Below are positions 44,243 to 55,397 of a stretch of DNA of 64,000 bases, piece by piece. Made by a program: the position numbers and the translations under genes. Positions within the stretch are counted from its first letter, which is position 1. The number at the start of each line of letters is the position of its first letter. Source of the DNA: Bolinopsis microptera (Eukaryota; Ctenophora; Tentaculata; Lobata; Bolinopsidae); NCBI RefSeq assembly GCF_026151205.1, contig NC_087077.1:5084001-5148000 (forward strand). Direction: 5' to 3'. Under the pieces are notes generated by a model, which was given only the letters and a program-made list of their open reading frames with translations, did no database searches and was not told the DNA's origin.

Positions 44243-44644
44243 GGAGTCGTTCACATATTACGTAATCAGCCGAGGGGGGGTTTCCAAATGATTACGGTTG
44301 ATTACGGGGGGGGGGGGGGGGGGGGGGGGGGGTAGGTCGTTGATTACGTAATCAACATTTTCTTTTTACCCTCTAGAATAATAACAATTTTACAATATTT
44401 TAATTCAAATTATATATATATATATAATAGTAAGTAGTTTAGAAGGTGCTTGGCCGGATATCATAACAATTATTTCGGCTCATCATAATAGCATGAACAG
44501 GGTAGCATGAAACGTAGAGAAAAGTGTTTTCTGGGAAAAAAGTCAAGGGGGGAGGGGGGGGTTGGGTCTTGATTACGGTTGATTACGGAGAGGGAAGGGG
44601 GTATAATTGCTAAAATATTGATTACGTAATATGTGAACGACCCC
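44243..44644. mobile_element. PIF/Harbinger-like MITE, 402 bp
   Basis: Terminal inverted repeats of 26 bp (44243-44268 and 44619-44644, one mismatch) begin GG-GTCGTTCACATATTACG. TTA on both sides (44240-44242 and 44645-44647) fits the 3-bp TWA target duplication of PIF/Harbinger. The inside holds a 27-G run (44306-44332) and a second internal GATTACGG repeat. There is no transposase. The same family occurs at 19060-19213. Confidence 0.8.
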
Positions 44645-44834
44645 TTATAACATCTTATCAATAAACCCAACTACCAACCATTTCACCCTGGCCTATCCTC
44701 TTACTAAGAGAAACGCCATTTTCGGACGTGAGGAGAGTTAGGACTCCTCCAACTACATTTATAACTGAATCCGCTTCTTAATCTCATCAGTATATCATCA
44801 GGTGATTAGCAGAAAGGGCAGTTACTAACGTATA

Positions 44835-46398
44835 AACCTGGTAACCTGATAACCTGGTAACCTGGTAACCTGGTAACTATGGTCCCAGACATCGCGGTGA
44901 AGTTAAACGATCAGAGCGTTTCTCTCTCTGTTGAGCTCCGTGAAAGCCAATCAGTGCGTAAAACGTAACCCTTAACCATTTACCTTTACTAAATTCATAA
45001 AACGGTTGAGGGAGAGTGGCTTAAATGCAATGATTGAGCTCTCCAGCAGCACTATCGCGTGTGTAACGCAATACCTTGTTGAGGGAAGGTGATCTGATTG
45101 TTCTCAGAGTTGTTTGAGTTGGGGAGAGAGGTGGGGTGAAATTTTCAATTTCACAATTTTTGTCACCGACTTTTAGGAATTCTTGAATAAAAAGCAGCAA
45201 ATGGTCAAATGTCTTTGGCTGTTTTCTTCACTTAAATTGTTCATATCGATGTAAAAGTGGAATTTCCGGCACGTGCACTTCCCCAATTTTAATTCGATGG
45301 AATAACCATACAATCTATTTATTATATCAGATCATCATTTTTCCTGGAATCTGGATTTCGTACGTGGTTCTAAGTTTGACAACAATATTGGGCTATCAGT
45401 TCAATGACGTCTTCTGCTTGATATATAACAATACTCTGTTATTTGATGTTCATTTTAACATAGGGGTATTTTTAATTGTAAGATATCTTCTAAGCGAGCA
45501 ACTGCTTAAACTATTTAGTCTGTAATCTAAATCCATCTTCAAAGAAGAATACATTATTTGGTTACGATTGTTGTGATTGTGGTATTATAAGCATCCTGAA
45601 AGTCTTACAGTTCTGTAGACATTTTATATTGACACGTTTTAATGCATCTCACGTTTCTTCAGAAAATATTGATAGAGATTTTTATACGTCGCACCTTGGT
45701 TCACTACCATGTCTACCATATTAATGTTTAACTATTTAAGGTCACATTTAACGTTCTTATCAGTAAATACTTATTGAGATATTTAGTTGCTCTGTCAATT
45801 TGTTCGTGTCACATGATAAAATTGATAGCCACGAGGTAAGACAGTTACCATGGTGATAACGCATGGCAACCATCAAAGAAAATTGGAACTGTCAAGAAAG
45901 TCAACGTTGACAAAAGAGCCAATAGCTATCAATGCCATGATCCAGCAAAATTCTAAATAGTCATGGGAGTTATAGAGTAACGCTTTATATTATATATAAC
46001 AGTTAAATATCAAATTATGAATGGTGTCTCATGTGCCAATCAGCCATCAGGGACCAATCGTGTCCATGTACGCTGCAAAACAGAGCTGTCTGATTTGGTA
46101 GATTCACGTGTTACCATTTATTCTTTAATGTCATAGCATGGTGGTTAGCCCGGTTATTTTGCAACTTGTTTATTAATATTTGCATTTAAATGGTTGTGAA
46201 ATACTGGTGGACGTGCATCTTCATAACCTTTGTGGATAATATTATGTGGCTCTTGTGGCACAAACATAGAAATTTAACTCTGATCATATTTTTTTGCATA
46301 TTTTTGAATTGCGTAACATATCATAGCCTAGTCTTGTTATTTTCTTTTTAAAAAGTCATAAAATTAACAACTAACCAGTTTATTTTACACCAGCGAAA
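44835..46398. other. Upstream region of GPCR, no other gene recognised
   Basis: Begins with a short (GGTAACCT)n tandem at about 44838-44880. No TATA box is obvious near the coding start at 46399. A CTTTTTAAAAAG palindrome lies about 50 bp upstream of it. Confidence 0.35.
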
Positions 46399-47505
46399 AT
46401 GAACAGTGCACAAAACTTGACCGGGATAACAGCTACCCTGGCAGATCAAGCAACTACTCTCATGCCAAGTTACGGGGAATCCACTGGGGACTACACCCGC
46501 CTTCTCCTCATTATCTACTGCTTGATCATGCTCTTCACTGGTATTGGAGCAAACATCTTCGTCACTTACTCCACAACAAACTACCGGTCAATCAGGTTTG
46601 ACAGATGGGGCCTGATCCTCACTAGGAACCTCTCCATATCGGACGGTCTGTACACTATATTTGTCATCTTCCCCGTCCTTATCAACAACCTTGGCAAAAG
46701 ATGGGTGTTTGGGATCGTGTCTTGCCACATGGCGGCTGGATTCAGGATCATACTGATGCTGGCGAGCACCAACTTCTTGACTGGAGTATCCCTTCACCGT
46801 CTGTTGCAAGGTCTGAACCCACTGAGAGACTATATCACCTTGACAAGGAACAGTGTGGGTGTGTCCCTAATGGTGTGGATCTACTCTAGTCTGGTTTCTA
46901 TACGGCTATTTTCTTATGAAACATTTCCAGTTGAGTTTGACTCAGAGATTGCGTACTGCACCTTTCATGGTTACAGAAGAAGCTGTGAGAACTTTATATT
47001 TACAACTGTAATGCTGACAATACCCTTTTGCATCATCATAGTATCTCATCTAGTCCTGTACTACATTTCAAAGAAACAACTGGACCGCAGTAAAAGGATA
47101 CGCAAACAATCGATGAAAGCACCAGCACTGGCGCTGGCGGGAAGATTGAGAGAGCGGCGGAGCATTAGACGAACTGTGACGACATTAGGGTCACTGGCTG
47201 CTCTAGTGGTGGTCTCTTGGTTACCTAACATCCTGCAACACCTGCTACCCTTATATGGTAACAAATGGAGACATTTCCGGAGGGCTGTGATGTACCTCTA
47301 TTTCTTAAACACAGCAGGCAATCCCATACTGTACACTTTGGTGAATAGGGACTTCAAGAATTACGCTAAAAGACAAATAGTATCATTTATTAGTAAGGAT
47401 TATACAGAAGGTAATCGTAGGAATAGAACTTACACAGCAAGACTTTCTCCGCTGAGTGCGGGTAGTTCATCTTATGCTAGGCCTGTTAAATCTGCTGCTT
47501 TGTAA
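46399..47505 (+). CDS. Rhodopsin-type GPCR, single coding exon
   Basis: A 368-residue seven-helix receptor starting at an ATG after AAA. The N-terminus has an NLT glycosylation site. TM1 is LLLIIYCLIMLFTGIGANIF, with Asn at the 1.50 position. TM2 has LSISDG (the LAxxD position). ECL1 has KRWVFG and a Cys before TM3. The DRY position reads LHRL. TM6 has VVSWLPN (CWxP-like), and TM7 ends in a canonical NPILY followed by a basic helix 8 (RDFKNYAKRQ). The third loop is basic (KKQLDRSKRIRKQ). Class A is clear; the ligand is unknown. It is more conventional than the GPCR at 10694-11737, and the two are not close copies. AATAAA at 47641-47646 is the likely poly(A) signal. Confidence 0.88.
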   Translation: MNSAQNLTGITATLADQATTLMPSYGESTGDYTRLLLIIYCLIMLFTGIGANIFVTYSTTNYRSIRFDRWGLILTRNLSISDGLYTIFVIFPVLINNLGKRWVFGIVSCHMAAGFRIILMLASTNFLTGVSLHRLLQGLNPLRDYITLTRNSVGVSLMVWIYSSLVSIRLFSYETFPVEFDSEIAYCTFHGYRRSCENFIFTTVMLTIPFCIIIVSHLVLYYISKKQLDRSKRIRKQSMKAPALALAGRLRERRSIRRTVTTLGSLAALVVVSWLPNILQHLLPLYGNKWRHFRRAVMYLYFLNTAGNPILYTLVNRDFKNYAKRQIVSFISKDYTEGNRRNRTYTARLSPLSAGSSSYARPVKSAAL

Positions 47506-47646
47506 TTTGCTGCTGACTCCTGAAAATTTTAGACTTTAGGAATATTTTCAATCAAGTTTGTGTTATAAACCAACAAATTGGTTTATAATTAGGTATATTG
47601 CATAATACTGGATGTCCGATATTCTATGTACGAAATCTCTAATAAA

Positions 47647-48955
47647 ATTGTAAAATCAATGTTTTATAATTATAACTTAGACCATGATTCAATGAATAAA
47701 CTTAGATTTAAAATTGTTACTACATATCAATTCAAAAGTAGCTTTAATGACATCATAACATACTTATTTAAAAGAGCCTGTTTCACACAAAATTACCTAT
47801 TTTTCTAACTTAGTATTTACCTCTGAATATAATTAAACACAACCATAAAATCCCAAGGTAAATTGCAACACATACTTACCTACCACTCGCACTCCAACAT
47901 ACTTTTGCAATCAACCAAATGGCTAAGCTTCTTTCTGGGATTATTTCTGATTCCTTTTCTATCGAGGACTGTCTCCATCATTTGTCATCAATTCTTCGTT
48001 CTACAAACACTCCTTAACAATTTTTCTGACCACCATCTTCTAAACTGTAAGACAATTTCTGTTCCTTCATCATTAAAAGTGTGCGTTATTTATTTTAATG
48101 AAACTTATCTTTAAAACGAAATGTACTCACAAGGAGGGAAAATTGTGGCACTGGGTCGTGGATAGATTTTTTTTGTAAGAAGTTTATTGCAGCAAAACCC
48201 TTATATACTGCAGAATTTGTGATAAGGGAATCAGTCATGATAAATCAAGTTTCCAGTAAATAGGAGTTTTGATTGTTTACATGTGGTGTTAAGCCCTCAT
48301 TTGGGTTTGCAGTAAATCAGGGTTTGCAGCTTATACAGTTTGCAGTAAATCAAGGCACAGTAAATTGGAATTGTGTGGAAAATTCTTTAAAATCCAATAG
48401 TTGAAGGTATGTACTTAAAACTTTACGCCCACTTTTCCAGCTGATAAAAACTATTTTTGGCACAAAAAAGTTTGAACACTAAATATTTGTCCAAAAAATA
48501 TTAACAAATGTGCTCAATTTAGATCAGTTAAACAAGAATTGGAAAGCAGTGACACTGCTGCATGACAACAATTATGTTTTCCCTTACAGTGTAGAGTAGA
48601 AATGTGCAAACTGTTACACAATATTTGGTAACTCCAACTGATGACAGTTTATTAGAGCATTTTACGTGCTCTAAAAAGTTGTTCATGGACATTCCAAATA
48701 TGGGCTGATTTTGACTGGGACTAAGCCGGGTTTCTGGCAAAGCTTTGTCTCTAGCCTTCAACCTCATATCTGGCCTGGGATAGATAACTAACAGGACAGA
48801 CATTGAATTATTTTAATCATGTATAAAACTTTGTGTTGATGTGACAAAAAAGGGGAACCCCCAACCCATGTAACTGATACACCTCACAGCAAGTAGACCA
48901 AAGTTTCTCTTATTTGTAAATTGTGCATTATCTACCTGCCCTTAATGGTGGGTTG
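47647..48955. other. No gene recognised
   Basis: AT-rich intergenic DNA. TTTGCAGTAAATCAGG is loosely repeated at about 48306-48355. ORFs at 47863-48114 (plus) and 48528-48803 (minus) have no recognisable domain. Confidence 0.35.
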
Positions 48956-49425
48956 GGAGCAGTGTTGTAACAAAGGGCACCGCTGAAGGGGGCGCCATCT
49001 TAGGGGGGCGCCATCTAAGGGGGCACCATCTTGGGGGGGCGCCATCTTAGGGGGGCGCCATCTTAGGGGGGCGCCAAATCGTTGTTTGAATGTGGGACAA
49101 TTTTGAAAAACTTTAACTGAGGTACTTATCAAAACTACACGTTTTGCTTGAGAAACACATTTTTTTAGACATTTTACCGGCGTATTTTCTAAAATCATCT
49201 AAATTTTAGCAAGGGGTGTCAACAGGGGAGGGGGCGCCAACAGGGGAGGGGGGCGCCATCAGCAGTGGCGTAACAAAGGGCCCCGCTGACCCCGCTGTGG
49301 GGGGTGCAATCTTAGGGGGGCGCCAAATCGTCATTTAAATGTGGGACAATTTCGAAAAACTTAACTACAGTACTTCATATTGGCCCCTTTTGCACCCATA
49401 GCACCACCTATGCTGTGTCTTGAGG
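48956..49425. mobile_element. Degenerate CAGTGGCGTAAC-type (hAT-like) element, two overlapping copies
   Basis: GCAGTG-GTAACAAAGGGC begins at about 48959 and again at about 49262. Each is followed by CCGCTGA, GGGGCGCCATCTTAGG units (five or more in the first copy) and then GCCAAATCGT...ATGTGGGACAATTT. CAGTGGCGTAAC starts are typical of hAT-family MITEs. The right end (CACCACCTATGCTG at about 49400) is not a clean inverted repeat, so the copies are damaged. Confidence 0.5.
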
Positions 49426-50202
49426 TTCAGTTTTTTAAAGAACTTTCTACATTCCTTCGATATACCTCCTGTTGTGGAGAAGAATAATGGTTTAACGTTT
49501 TCAAGATCAATCTCGTGTAACCCATGATTGTAAGAGCGCTTCTAATAATTTCCATGATGGTTACACATTGTCTGGAGTGGTTTGTTCTCGTTGGACATAA
49601 CTCCTGGGTGTGATACCCTTACGTTAACAAATAATTAGTACAGTGGGGATCGAAAACCTCTAGCACGAATGGCAAACTTGGCTCCATCTTTCAGGTTTGT
49701 ATTTGATGGGAGCGATATGCTTCCAATACAACTGGAGGAGCTTCCAATCCAACTGGAGGCTGAGTTCAGTTTCGACATCACAAAACACAGCCCATGCATT
49801 ACTCTAAGGGGTATCCCTGACTCAGCACCTTACAAGACGTATTGTTTAGACCAATTACGCCGGTGGAGCTGATTGAGGGATCCCCTTGGCTTTTTAGTGA
49901 AACAAGAAATTGTTAAAAATCTCATTGATACATAAACGTTGCAAACGCGTGTTTGTCCATTTTAGCCGAAAGATTAACAATCCTTTTAGGTTTACGTTTT
50001 CTCACAGTATTCCTTTTGATTTAGGGGTATGCTGTAAGTTATTGCGGTATAAACGATGTTCATTTTACTGTCAAGATATGCCAAATTTGTAGCGCTCGAT
50101 TTTCCCAGAAAGGTGAACGATCGGAAAAATATGCGCGGCGCTTTTCACATTTAACTATAGCTACACTTTACTTAATGATATTAATGATACAAATTTTAAT
50201 TG
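49426..50202. other. No gene recognised
   Basis: A 67-codon ORF at 49669-49872 (plus) has a tandem of CTTCCAATCCAACTGGAGG-like sequence but no recognisable domain. Confidence 0.35.
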
Positions 50203-50805
50203 TATTTTTTTTATCTCACACTTATTTTACTTCGAAGTATTCCAACAGCCACATTGTTACACAAGTGTAACTAGCCAATTACAGGAAGCCGAAGGATTTA
50301 ATTAGGCCAGTGACGGTTAAGGTAGTGTGTACCATACTTTCTTCGCCCGAGACTTCGCTGCAATGGATAGCTTCTCATTTAACCCTCACACACGATTTCT
50401 CGAGTATTCGGCTGAGTAGACAGGGGGGCTGCATAGACCACTCAGGATCGACTCAAATTATTTGTTATATAGTAGTGTTGAAAGTATTAAAACTTAAAAA
50501 AAGTCCAGGCAATTTTGCAGTCGGCACTCGACGCTGACAAAACGTTTTTAAAGATTTAACTATATATTAAAATAGCTTTACATCAAAATAAATTGTGAAA
50601 GATATTGATTTTTTTAATTGGAAATTTATTTAATAAAAGTTCGAAAACTTTGAATAATTTCAAAAAACGTGCGCGTCTTTTAATTTGTTTACCACCAATA
50701 ACAGATAACGACACTCACCCCACGACTAGGCAGGCAGTGGGTTTCGAACTCGCAATCTCACGATTACAAATCCGATGATTAACCAACTACGCTACCTGGC
50801 CGTTA
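50203..50805 (-). mobile_element. tRNA-derived SINE, copy 1, split by an insertion
   Basis: The minus strand begins with a tRNA-like head at about 50805 (GGCCAGGTAGCGTAGTTGG as A box, GAGTTCGAAACCC as B box) and ends in an A-run (plus-strand T-run at about 50203). The body 50217-50450 matches copy 2 at 52152-52514. Between body and head lies a segment of about 258 bp (50451-50708) that is one arm of a larger inverted repeat. The tRNA fold is degenerate, so this is a SINE and not a tRNA gene. Confidence 0.75.
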
Positions 50806-51540
50806 TTTAATTGTTCAATTATGTATTAATGATTGGATTTTTATTGTGGAAATTATAATATAAACTAATTTTAAATATTACAAATATGTTTTATTTGATT
50901 TACTATTTCATATTTATTTGGTGGAAGATGCTAGGACACATACTGAGGAGCGCTGAAAGATCACCAGCTCAAGCTGCGCTGTGCTTTGCTGTCGAGATGT
51001 GTAGTGAAGTTGGTAGACTCGGGGCTCACAGACGTAACCTCCTACACCACCTGAAGGTTGACCTTTGGAAGCGTTTCATCTTGCTGGAGTCGTATGATGA
51101 TATTCTTCATTTGAGAGAACTTGCTAGTAACCGTGGTTATTGGAGTAAATTGTTCGACTTTATACTTGAGTACAAGTCAATTTGACTTTTGGGACATATA
51201 ATCTTACAAAGGATTACGTTTAGGTTCTAAATTATTTTAGGATTGTTGACATTTGTAAGATTGACATGTTTGATGATAATATTTATCTGTTATTGGTGGT
51301 AAACAAATTAAAAGACGCGCACGTTTTTTGAAATTATTCAAAGTTTTCGAACTTTTATTAAATAAATTTCCAATTAAAAAAATCAATATCTTTCACAATT
51401 TATTTTGATGTAAAGCTATTTTAATATATAGTTAAATCTTTAAAAACGTTTTGTCAGCGTCGAGTGCCGACTGCAAAATTGCCTGGACTTTTTTTAAGTT
51501 TTAATACTTTCAACACTACTATATAACAAATAATTTGAGT
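50451..51540. repeat. Large inverted repeat with arms of about 250 bp
   Basis: 50451-50708 and 51293-51540 are reverse complements over nearly their whole length (ACTCAAATTATTTGTTATAT at one end, AATAACAGATAA at the other). The 584-bp centre holds the SINE head and a LINE fragment. It could be a foldback transposon or a 3'-UTR segment of the LINE inserted in inverse orientation. Confidence 0.85.
50886..51185 (+). pseudogene. Non-LTR retrotransposon RT, C-terminal fragment
   Basis: An open frame of about 99 residues. From about residue 13 it reads WWKMLGHILRSAERSPAQAA, then RLGAHRRNLL, DLWKRFILLE and a terminal ASNRGYWSKLFDFI. This matches the typical end of LINE reverse-transcriptase polyproteins (rxLGHvlR ... 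R.W). The RT palm and endonuclease are absent, so it is a 5'-truncated copy, as expected for target-primed insertion. It lies just upstream of the PHD/AlkB reading frame, but no link between the two is proven. Confidence 0.6.
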
Positions 51541-52058
51541 TCAGGGATAGCATGTATTAAGGCCCCCCAGGGGGAGACGTAAGTTTTCGTTGTTTTGTTG
51601 GCTGTGAAAGCTCTTACTGCATTACCGCTGCACACTTGTGTTTATTTTAGATCATAGATATAGCTGATTTCTACTATGTCTGGTATTGCTAAGAGGCAAG
51701 GGAGAAACAAAGCCCTCTCCGCCAGTTCCAGTTCCAGTTCTACACCAGCTCAACATAAAACAAAAACTGCTAAGAAGCACACATCATCATCCCTATCAGA
51801 GTTAGATGCTTCTTCAATAGCGCCCCAGCTGGACCTTACACCACACATTGCAATGCCAGCCATCCAGCACTCCCACAGAGATAAGGGGAAATGTCCCTGC
51901 GACCAGTCACTGGAATCATCGTGGAAACTAGACTGTGCCAAGTGTGGACAGTATTGGCATGCGAACTGCATAGGTCTTAATGGACTAAATAGTAAGATGC
52001 TCAATGATCTCACACAATGGCCCTGTCCCTTTTGTTTTGTATCACCTATTGCTACTAT

Positions 52059-53255
52059 TGTTAGAATCTTAATTCTATTTGTAGCTTGTTTTTGTACTTA
52101 CTTATTACTAACCCTGTATCTCACTTTAGCAAAGGTTTAGTTCCAGTGAATTTTTTTTTTATCTAGACACTTATTTTACTTCGGTGTATTCCAACAGCCA
52201 CAATGTTACACAAGTGCAACCAGCCAATTACAGGAAGCCGAAGGATCTTTTTGGCCAGTGACGGTTAAGGTAGTGTGTACCATACTTTCTTCGTCCGAGA
52301 CTTTGCTGCAATGTGCAGCTCCTCATTTAACCCTCACACTCGATTTCTCGAGTATTCGGCTGAGTAGACCGGGGGGCTGCATAGACCACTCATGATCCTT
52401 AGCTGAACGTCGACGACGCTCACCCCACGACCAGGCAGTCAGTGGGTTTCGAACTCGCAACCTAACGATTGTAAGACAGGCGTTCTAACCAACTGCGCTA
52501 CCTGGCCGTAAAATGTATATACAGTGTTGGGGTAAAGGGACTCCAGAAGGCAGACAAGGCTCGACTCCAGACTCTAGTTGAAGTAACAGAAGAGAGAGGA
52601 GTGTCCAGTGTTTAGTTGACTCCAGACTCTAGCGAAGCAGAAGGGAGAGGAGTGACGTTGTCGACTCCAGACTCTAGCGTAGCAGAAGGGAGAGGAGTGA
52701 CGTTGTTTTAGTGATCCCACAGATTCCAGTCGACAGATACTATCTGTGTTCTGTGACGTGGAAAGAGTGGTAAGTAGTTTATAGTTATAGTTTAGTAGTT
52801 TAGTCTAGGAGTTCCCGCTTCCTCTTTCACTTTCATTTATAGTTTCACGTGGATTACCTTTCACTTTACTCACGGTAGTTTTCCCCCAGGGTTTTGTTTT
52901 ATAGTTATCAGTTCCAGTTTTACTTGAAGTCCTCATCATTCAGAAGTCCCTCATATAGTAAGAAGAACATCATCATCAGGAGTAGTAGTTTTAATTTAAT
53001 AGTAGTTTAATCTAATAGTAAAAAAGACATTGTTTAGTTTAGTATTGAAATGTGTTTTAACTATTAGTCAGAGCAGAGTAGTGTGAGTTACTGAGTCACA
53101 CCATATCAATCATTCACTATTTAAGAGAGTACATTGTAGAGTAACAAGGTTACTTTTGACACAAGATTTGTATAACCTCTTTATTCATCTAATTTGTATT
53201 TATAATAATTGAGTATTATTTGTTATTTAATTAACCCAAGAACAGGGTTCCAACA
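52059..53255 (+). repeat. 5' LTR of the Copia-like element
   Basis: Starts TGTTAGAATC and ends GTTCCAACA. The U3 part carries three tandem units of about 46-50 bp (GACTCCAGACTCTAG...AGAGGAGTGACGTTG) at about 52560-52705 that could act as enhancers. A SINE interrupts it at 52152-52514. Confidence 0.92.
52152..52514 (-). mobile_element. tRNA-derived SINE, copy 2, inside the LTR
   Basis: This 363-bp insertion is absent from the 3' LTR. The minus strand starts with a tRNA-like head (GGCCAGGTAGCGCAGTTGG; GAGTTCGAAACCC) and ends in an A-tail (T-run at 52152). At least AAT is duplicated at the borders. It post-dates the LTR element, so the SINE family has been active very recently. Confidence 0.85.
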
Positions 53256-53351
53256 GTGGTAGCAGGAAGAACTACGTTACACCGGACCGTATTTATTTTT
53301 TGTATATTTTAACTAACACTTAACACCTAACACTAGATTTCAGTTTTCATC

Positions 53352-55397
53352 ATGGGAGGTGATAGAGTACCTACTCTTGATGAGAAGTCCAACTATACAG
53401 ATTGGAAACGGAGAGTTCAGTGGTGGAAGAAGGTGACCACCGTCAAGCCTGAGGCAGGAGCAGCTGCATTAATCATGAATATGTCTGGAAAACCAGAAGC
53501 TGTGGCTATACAGCTAGACGTAGACAAGTTATCCGTAGTTGGAGGAATAGATGTTCTCATTGCCGAGCTGGATAAGTTATATGAAAAAGACCAGACACAG
53601 TCAGTCTTTACATCCATTGACAGCTTCATGAACTACAGAAGACCCAAGGAAGTGCCCATGGAAGAGTATGTGAGAGAATTTAGCCATCGTTACAAGAGCC
53701 TTGTGCAGAAGCGTGGTGCTACTGTGGTATTTGAAGATGGAGTACTAGCGTACTTCTTATTACATCATGCTAATCTCTCGGACCATCAAAAGACGTTAAT
53801 CAGGGCAACGGTCTCTAAGTTAAGCTACGAGAATATGGAATCCCAGCTTAAGAGAGCATACGGAGAAGATTATACTAATACATCTTCTTCTTCATCAAGC
53901 GCAAGCGGCGCAAGCTGTGAAACATATTCCATCGGAAAACCAAAGATTAAAGAAGAGCCTGTAAATACTTATTTTCAACAGTACGACATCAACAATTCAG
54001 AACATTTTGGTGATGACCAGAACAACCAGGAGGAAGACCCTCAGAAAGTTTTTTATCAACAAAGACACCACCAACACAGGGATTTTTATTCATCTAAGAG
54101 ACCTTTCGGACAAAGGCCCTTCGGACAAAGACCTGCGTTTCAAGGACAGAGTTCAGGAAACGTGTATCAACAAGCTCCATTTAGATCCAGACAAGGAGCA
54201 CAAGCCCAACAATCAGGACCCTTACGTTGTCATATTTGTAAGGAAACAGACCATTTGATGAGAGACTGTAAGTACAACACATTTGGAGAGAAGAAGCTTA
54301 CATTCTTTGAGTCTGACTTTAAACTAAAAGACGAAGACAAGTGTCTGATGGGAGAATCGACAAATAGAGCACTTTTAGATACAGGTGCTAGTTCCACAGT
54401 GTGTGGGAAGAAATGGCTGACAGCCTTCGAGGAATCTCTGACATCAGCTGAACATGAAGAGGTCAAAGTGACTCCTTGTGAGAAGAATTTTTGTTTCGGG
54501 GATGAAGATGCAGTTACAGCCAGGATACAAAAAGCACTCCCAGTAACAATATGTGGTCAGAAAGTAACTTTAAACGTGTTTATTGTGGAAAATGATATTC
54601 CTCTGTTACTGTCTAGAGAGTCCATGAAAAAGATGAAGATGAAGATCGATACTGAAACTGACAAAGTTTATGCTTTCGGAGGAGAAGAGAATCTAGTGAT
54701 CACTAAGTCAGGACACATGATGATACCCATAGGACGATGTGAAAGTTCTATCAGCCAAACAGATTCTGGAAGAACTAATCATGCAACAGAAATTAAGGTC
54801 CGTCCTGTTTTAGAGGAGAAGATTACATCGCCATGGTCACTAAGTGACGATGAAAGTGATCAAGAGGAGGAGTTAGAAACATTCAGTGGAGCTGACAATG
54901 AGAGTGTGCAAGACAATGAGCCAGAAATTGAGCCAGATAGTGAGCTAGAGGACCATGGAGTTGTGAGCTCAGTTTCAGGTAATGTGGATCAAGACAGTGA
55001 GCCAGAAAGTGAGACAGAAATTGAGACAGAAATTGAGCCAGATGACCATGGAACTGTAAGTTCAGTTTCAGGGAGTGTGAATCTGTCAGATCTGTCAGTG
55101 AATCAGTCGGATTGGGAAAGTGTGTGTCAAACCAGAACAGGCGTGGGTGTAAAGAAGAATGACATTATCAGGTTCAGATCCTCGGAGAGGGATGATTGGA
55201 ATAATGCCTTGGTGATAGGTAGAGCCGGGAAACCTACAGGGAAGAACAAAAATCTTTACAATGTACGACTGGACGAGTCAAACGGTGAACCCGTATCAGT
55301 TGAGTTGGATAACTCTGTACAAGTGCAGAGGTTAAAGATTGTTCAGGATGTCTCACGAAGAGAGGTGCAGTTTTCAGCAAGCTCGCTTAAGTCATAG
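53352..55397 (+). CDS. Gag-protease polyprotein of the Copia-like element
   Basis: 681 residues. The N-terminal third is a Gag capsid-like region (YTDWKRRVQWWKKVT; GGIDVLIAELDKLY; MEEYVREFSHRYKSL). A Gln/Arg-rich stretch with RPFGQRPFGQRP follows, then one zinc knuckle (CHICKETDHLMRDC, CX2CX4HX4C) at about residue 297. The aspartic protease active site is LLDTGASSTVCG at about 346. After the protease comes a long acidic stretch (SDDESDQEEELE; repeated ETEIE/EPE) and then ALVIGRAGKPTGKNKNLYNV. In intact metazoan Copia elements that module lies between integrase and RT. The ORF stops soon after, so integrase was removed and RT is missing. Confidence 0.88.
   Translation: MGGDRVPTLDEKSNYTDWKRRVQWWKKVTTVKPEAGAAALIMNMSGKPEAVAIQLDVDKLSVVGGIDVLIAELDKLYEKDQTQSVFTSIDSFMNYRRPKEVPMEEYVREFSHRYKSLVQKRGATVVFEDGVLAYFLLHHANLSDHQKTLIRATVSKLSYENMESQLKRAYGEDYTNTSSSSSSASGASCETYSIGKPKIKEEPVNTYFQQYDINNSEHFGDDQNNQEEDPQKVFYQQRHHQHRDFYSSKRPFGQRPFGQRPAFQGQSSGNVYQQAPFRSRQGAQAQQSGPLRCHICKETDHLMRDCKYNTFGEKKLTFFESDFKLKDEDKCLMGESTNRALLDTGASSTVCGKKWLTAFEESLTSAEHEEVKVTPCEKNFCFGDEDAVTARIQKALPVTICGQKVTLNVFIVENDIPLLLSRESMKKMKMKIDTETDKVYAFGGEENLVITKSGHMMIPIGRCESSISQTDSGRTNHATEIKVRPVLEEKITSPWSLSDDESDQEEELETFSGADNESVQDNEPEIEPDSELEDHGVVSSVSGNVDQDSEPESETEIETEIEPDDHGTVSSVSGSVNLSDLSVNQSDWESVCQTRTGVGVKKNDIIRFRSSERDDWNNALVIGRAGKPTGKNKNLYNVRLDESNGEPVSVELDNSVQVQRLKIVQDVSRREVQFSASSLKS

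Noticed and set aside
48932-49198. Minus-strand ORF with repeated GAPLRWRP
   Set aside because: Translation of the GGGGCGCCATCTTAG repeats in a hAT-like element.
50709-50805. tRNA gene with A and B boxes (also 52430-52509)
   Set aside because: Acceptor and anticodon stems do not pair properly, and the sequence continues into a shared body with an A-tail, so it is a SINE head.
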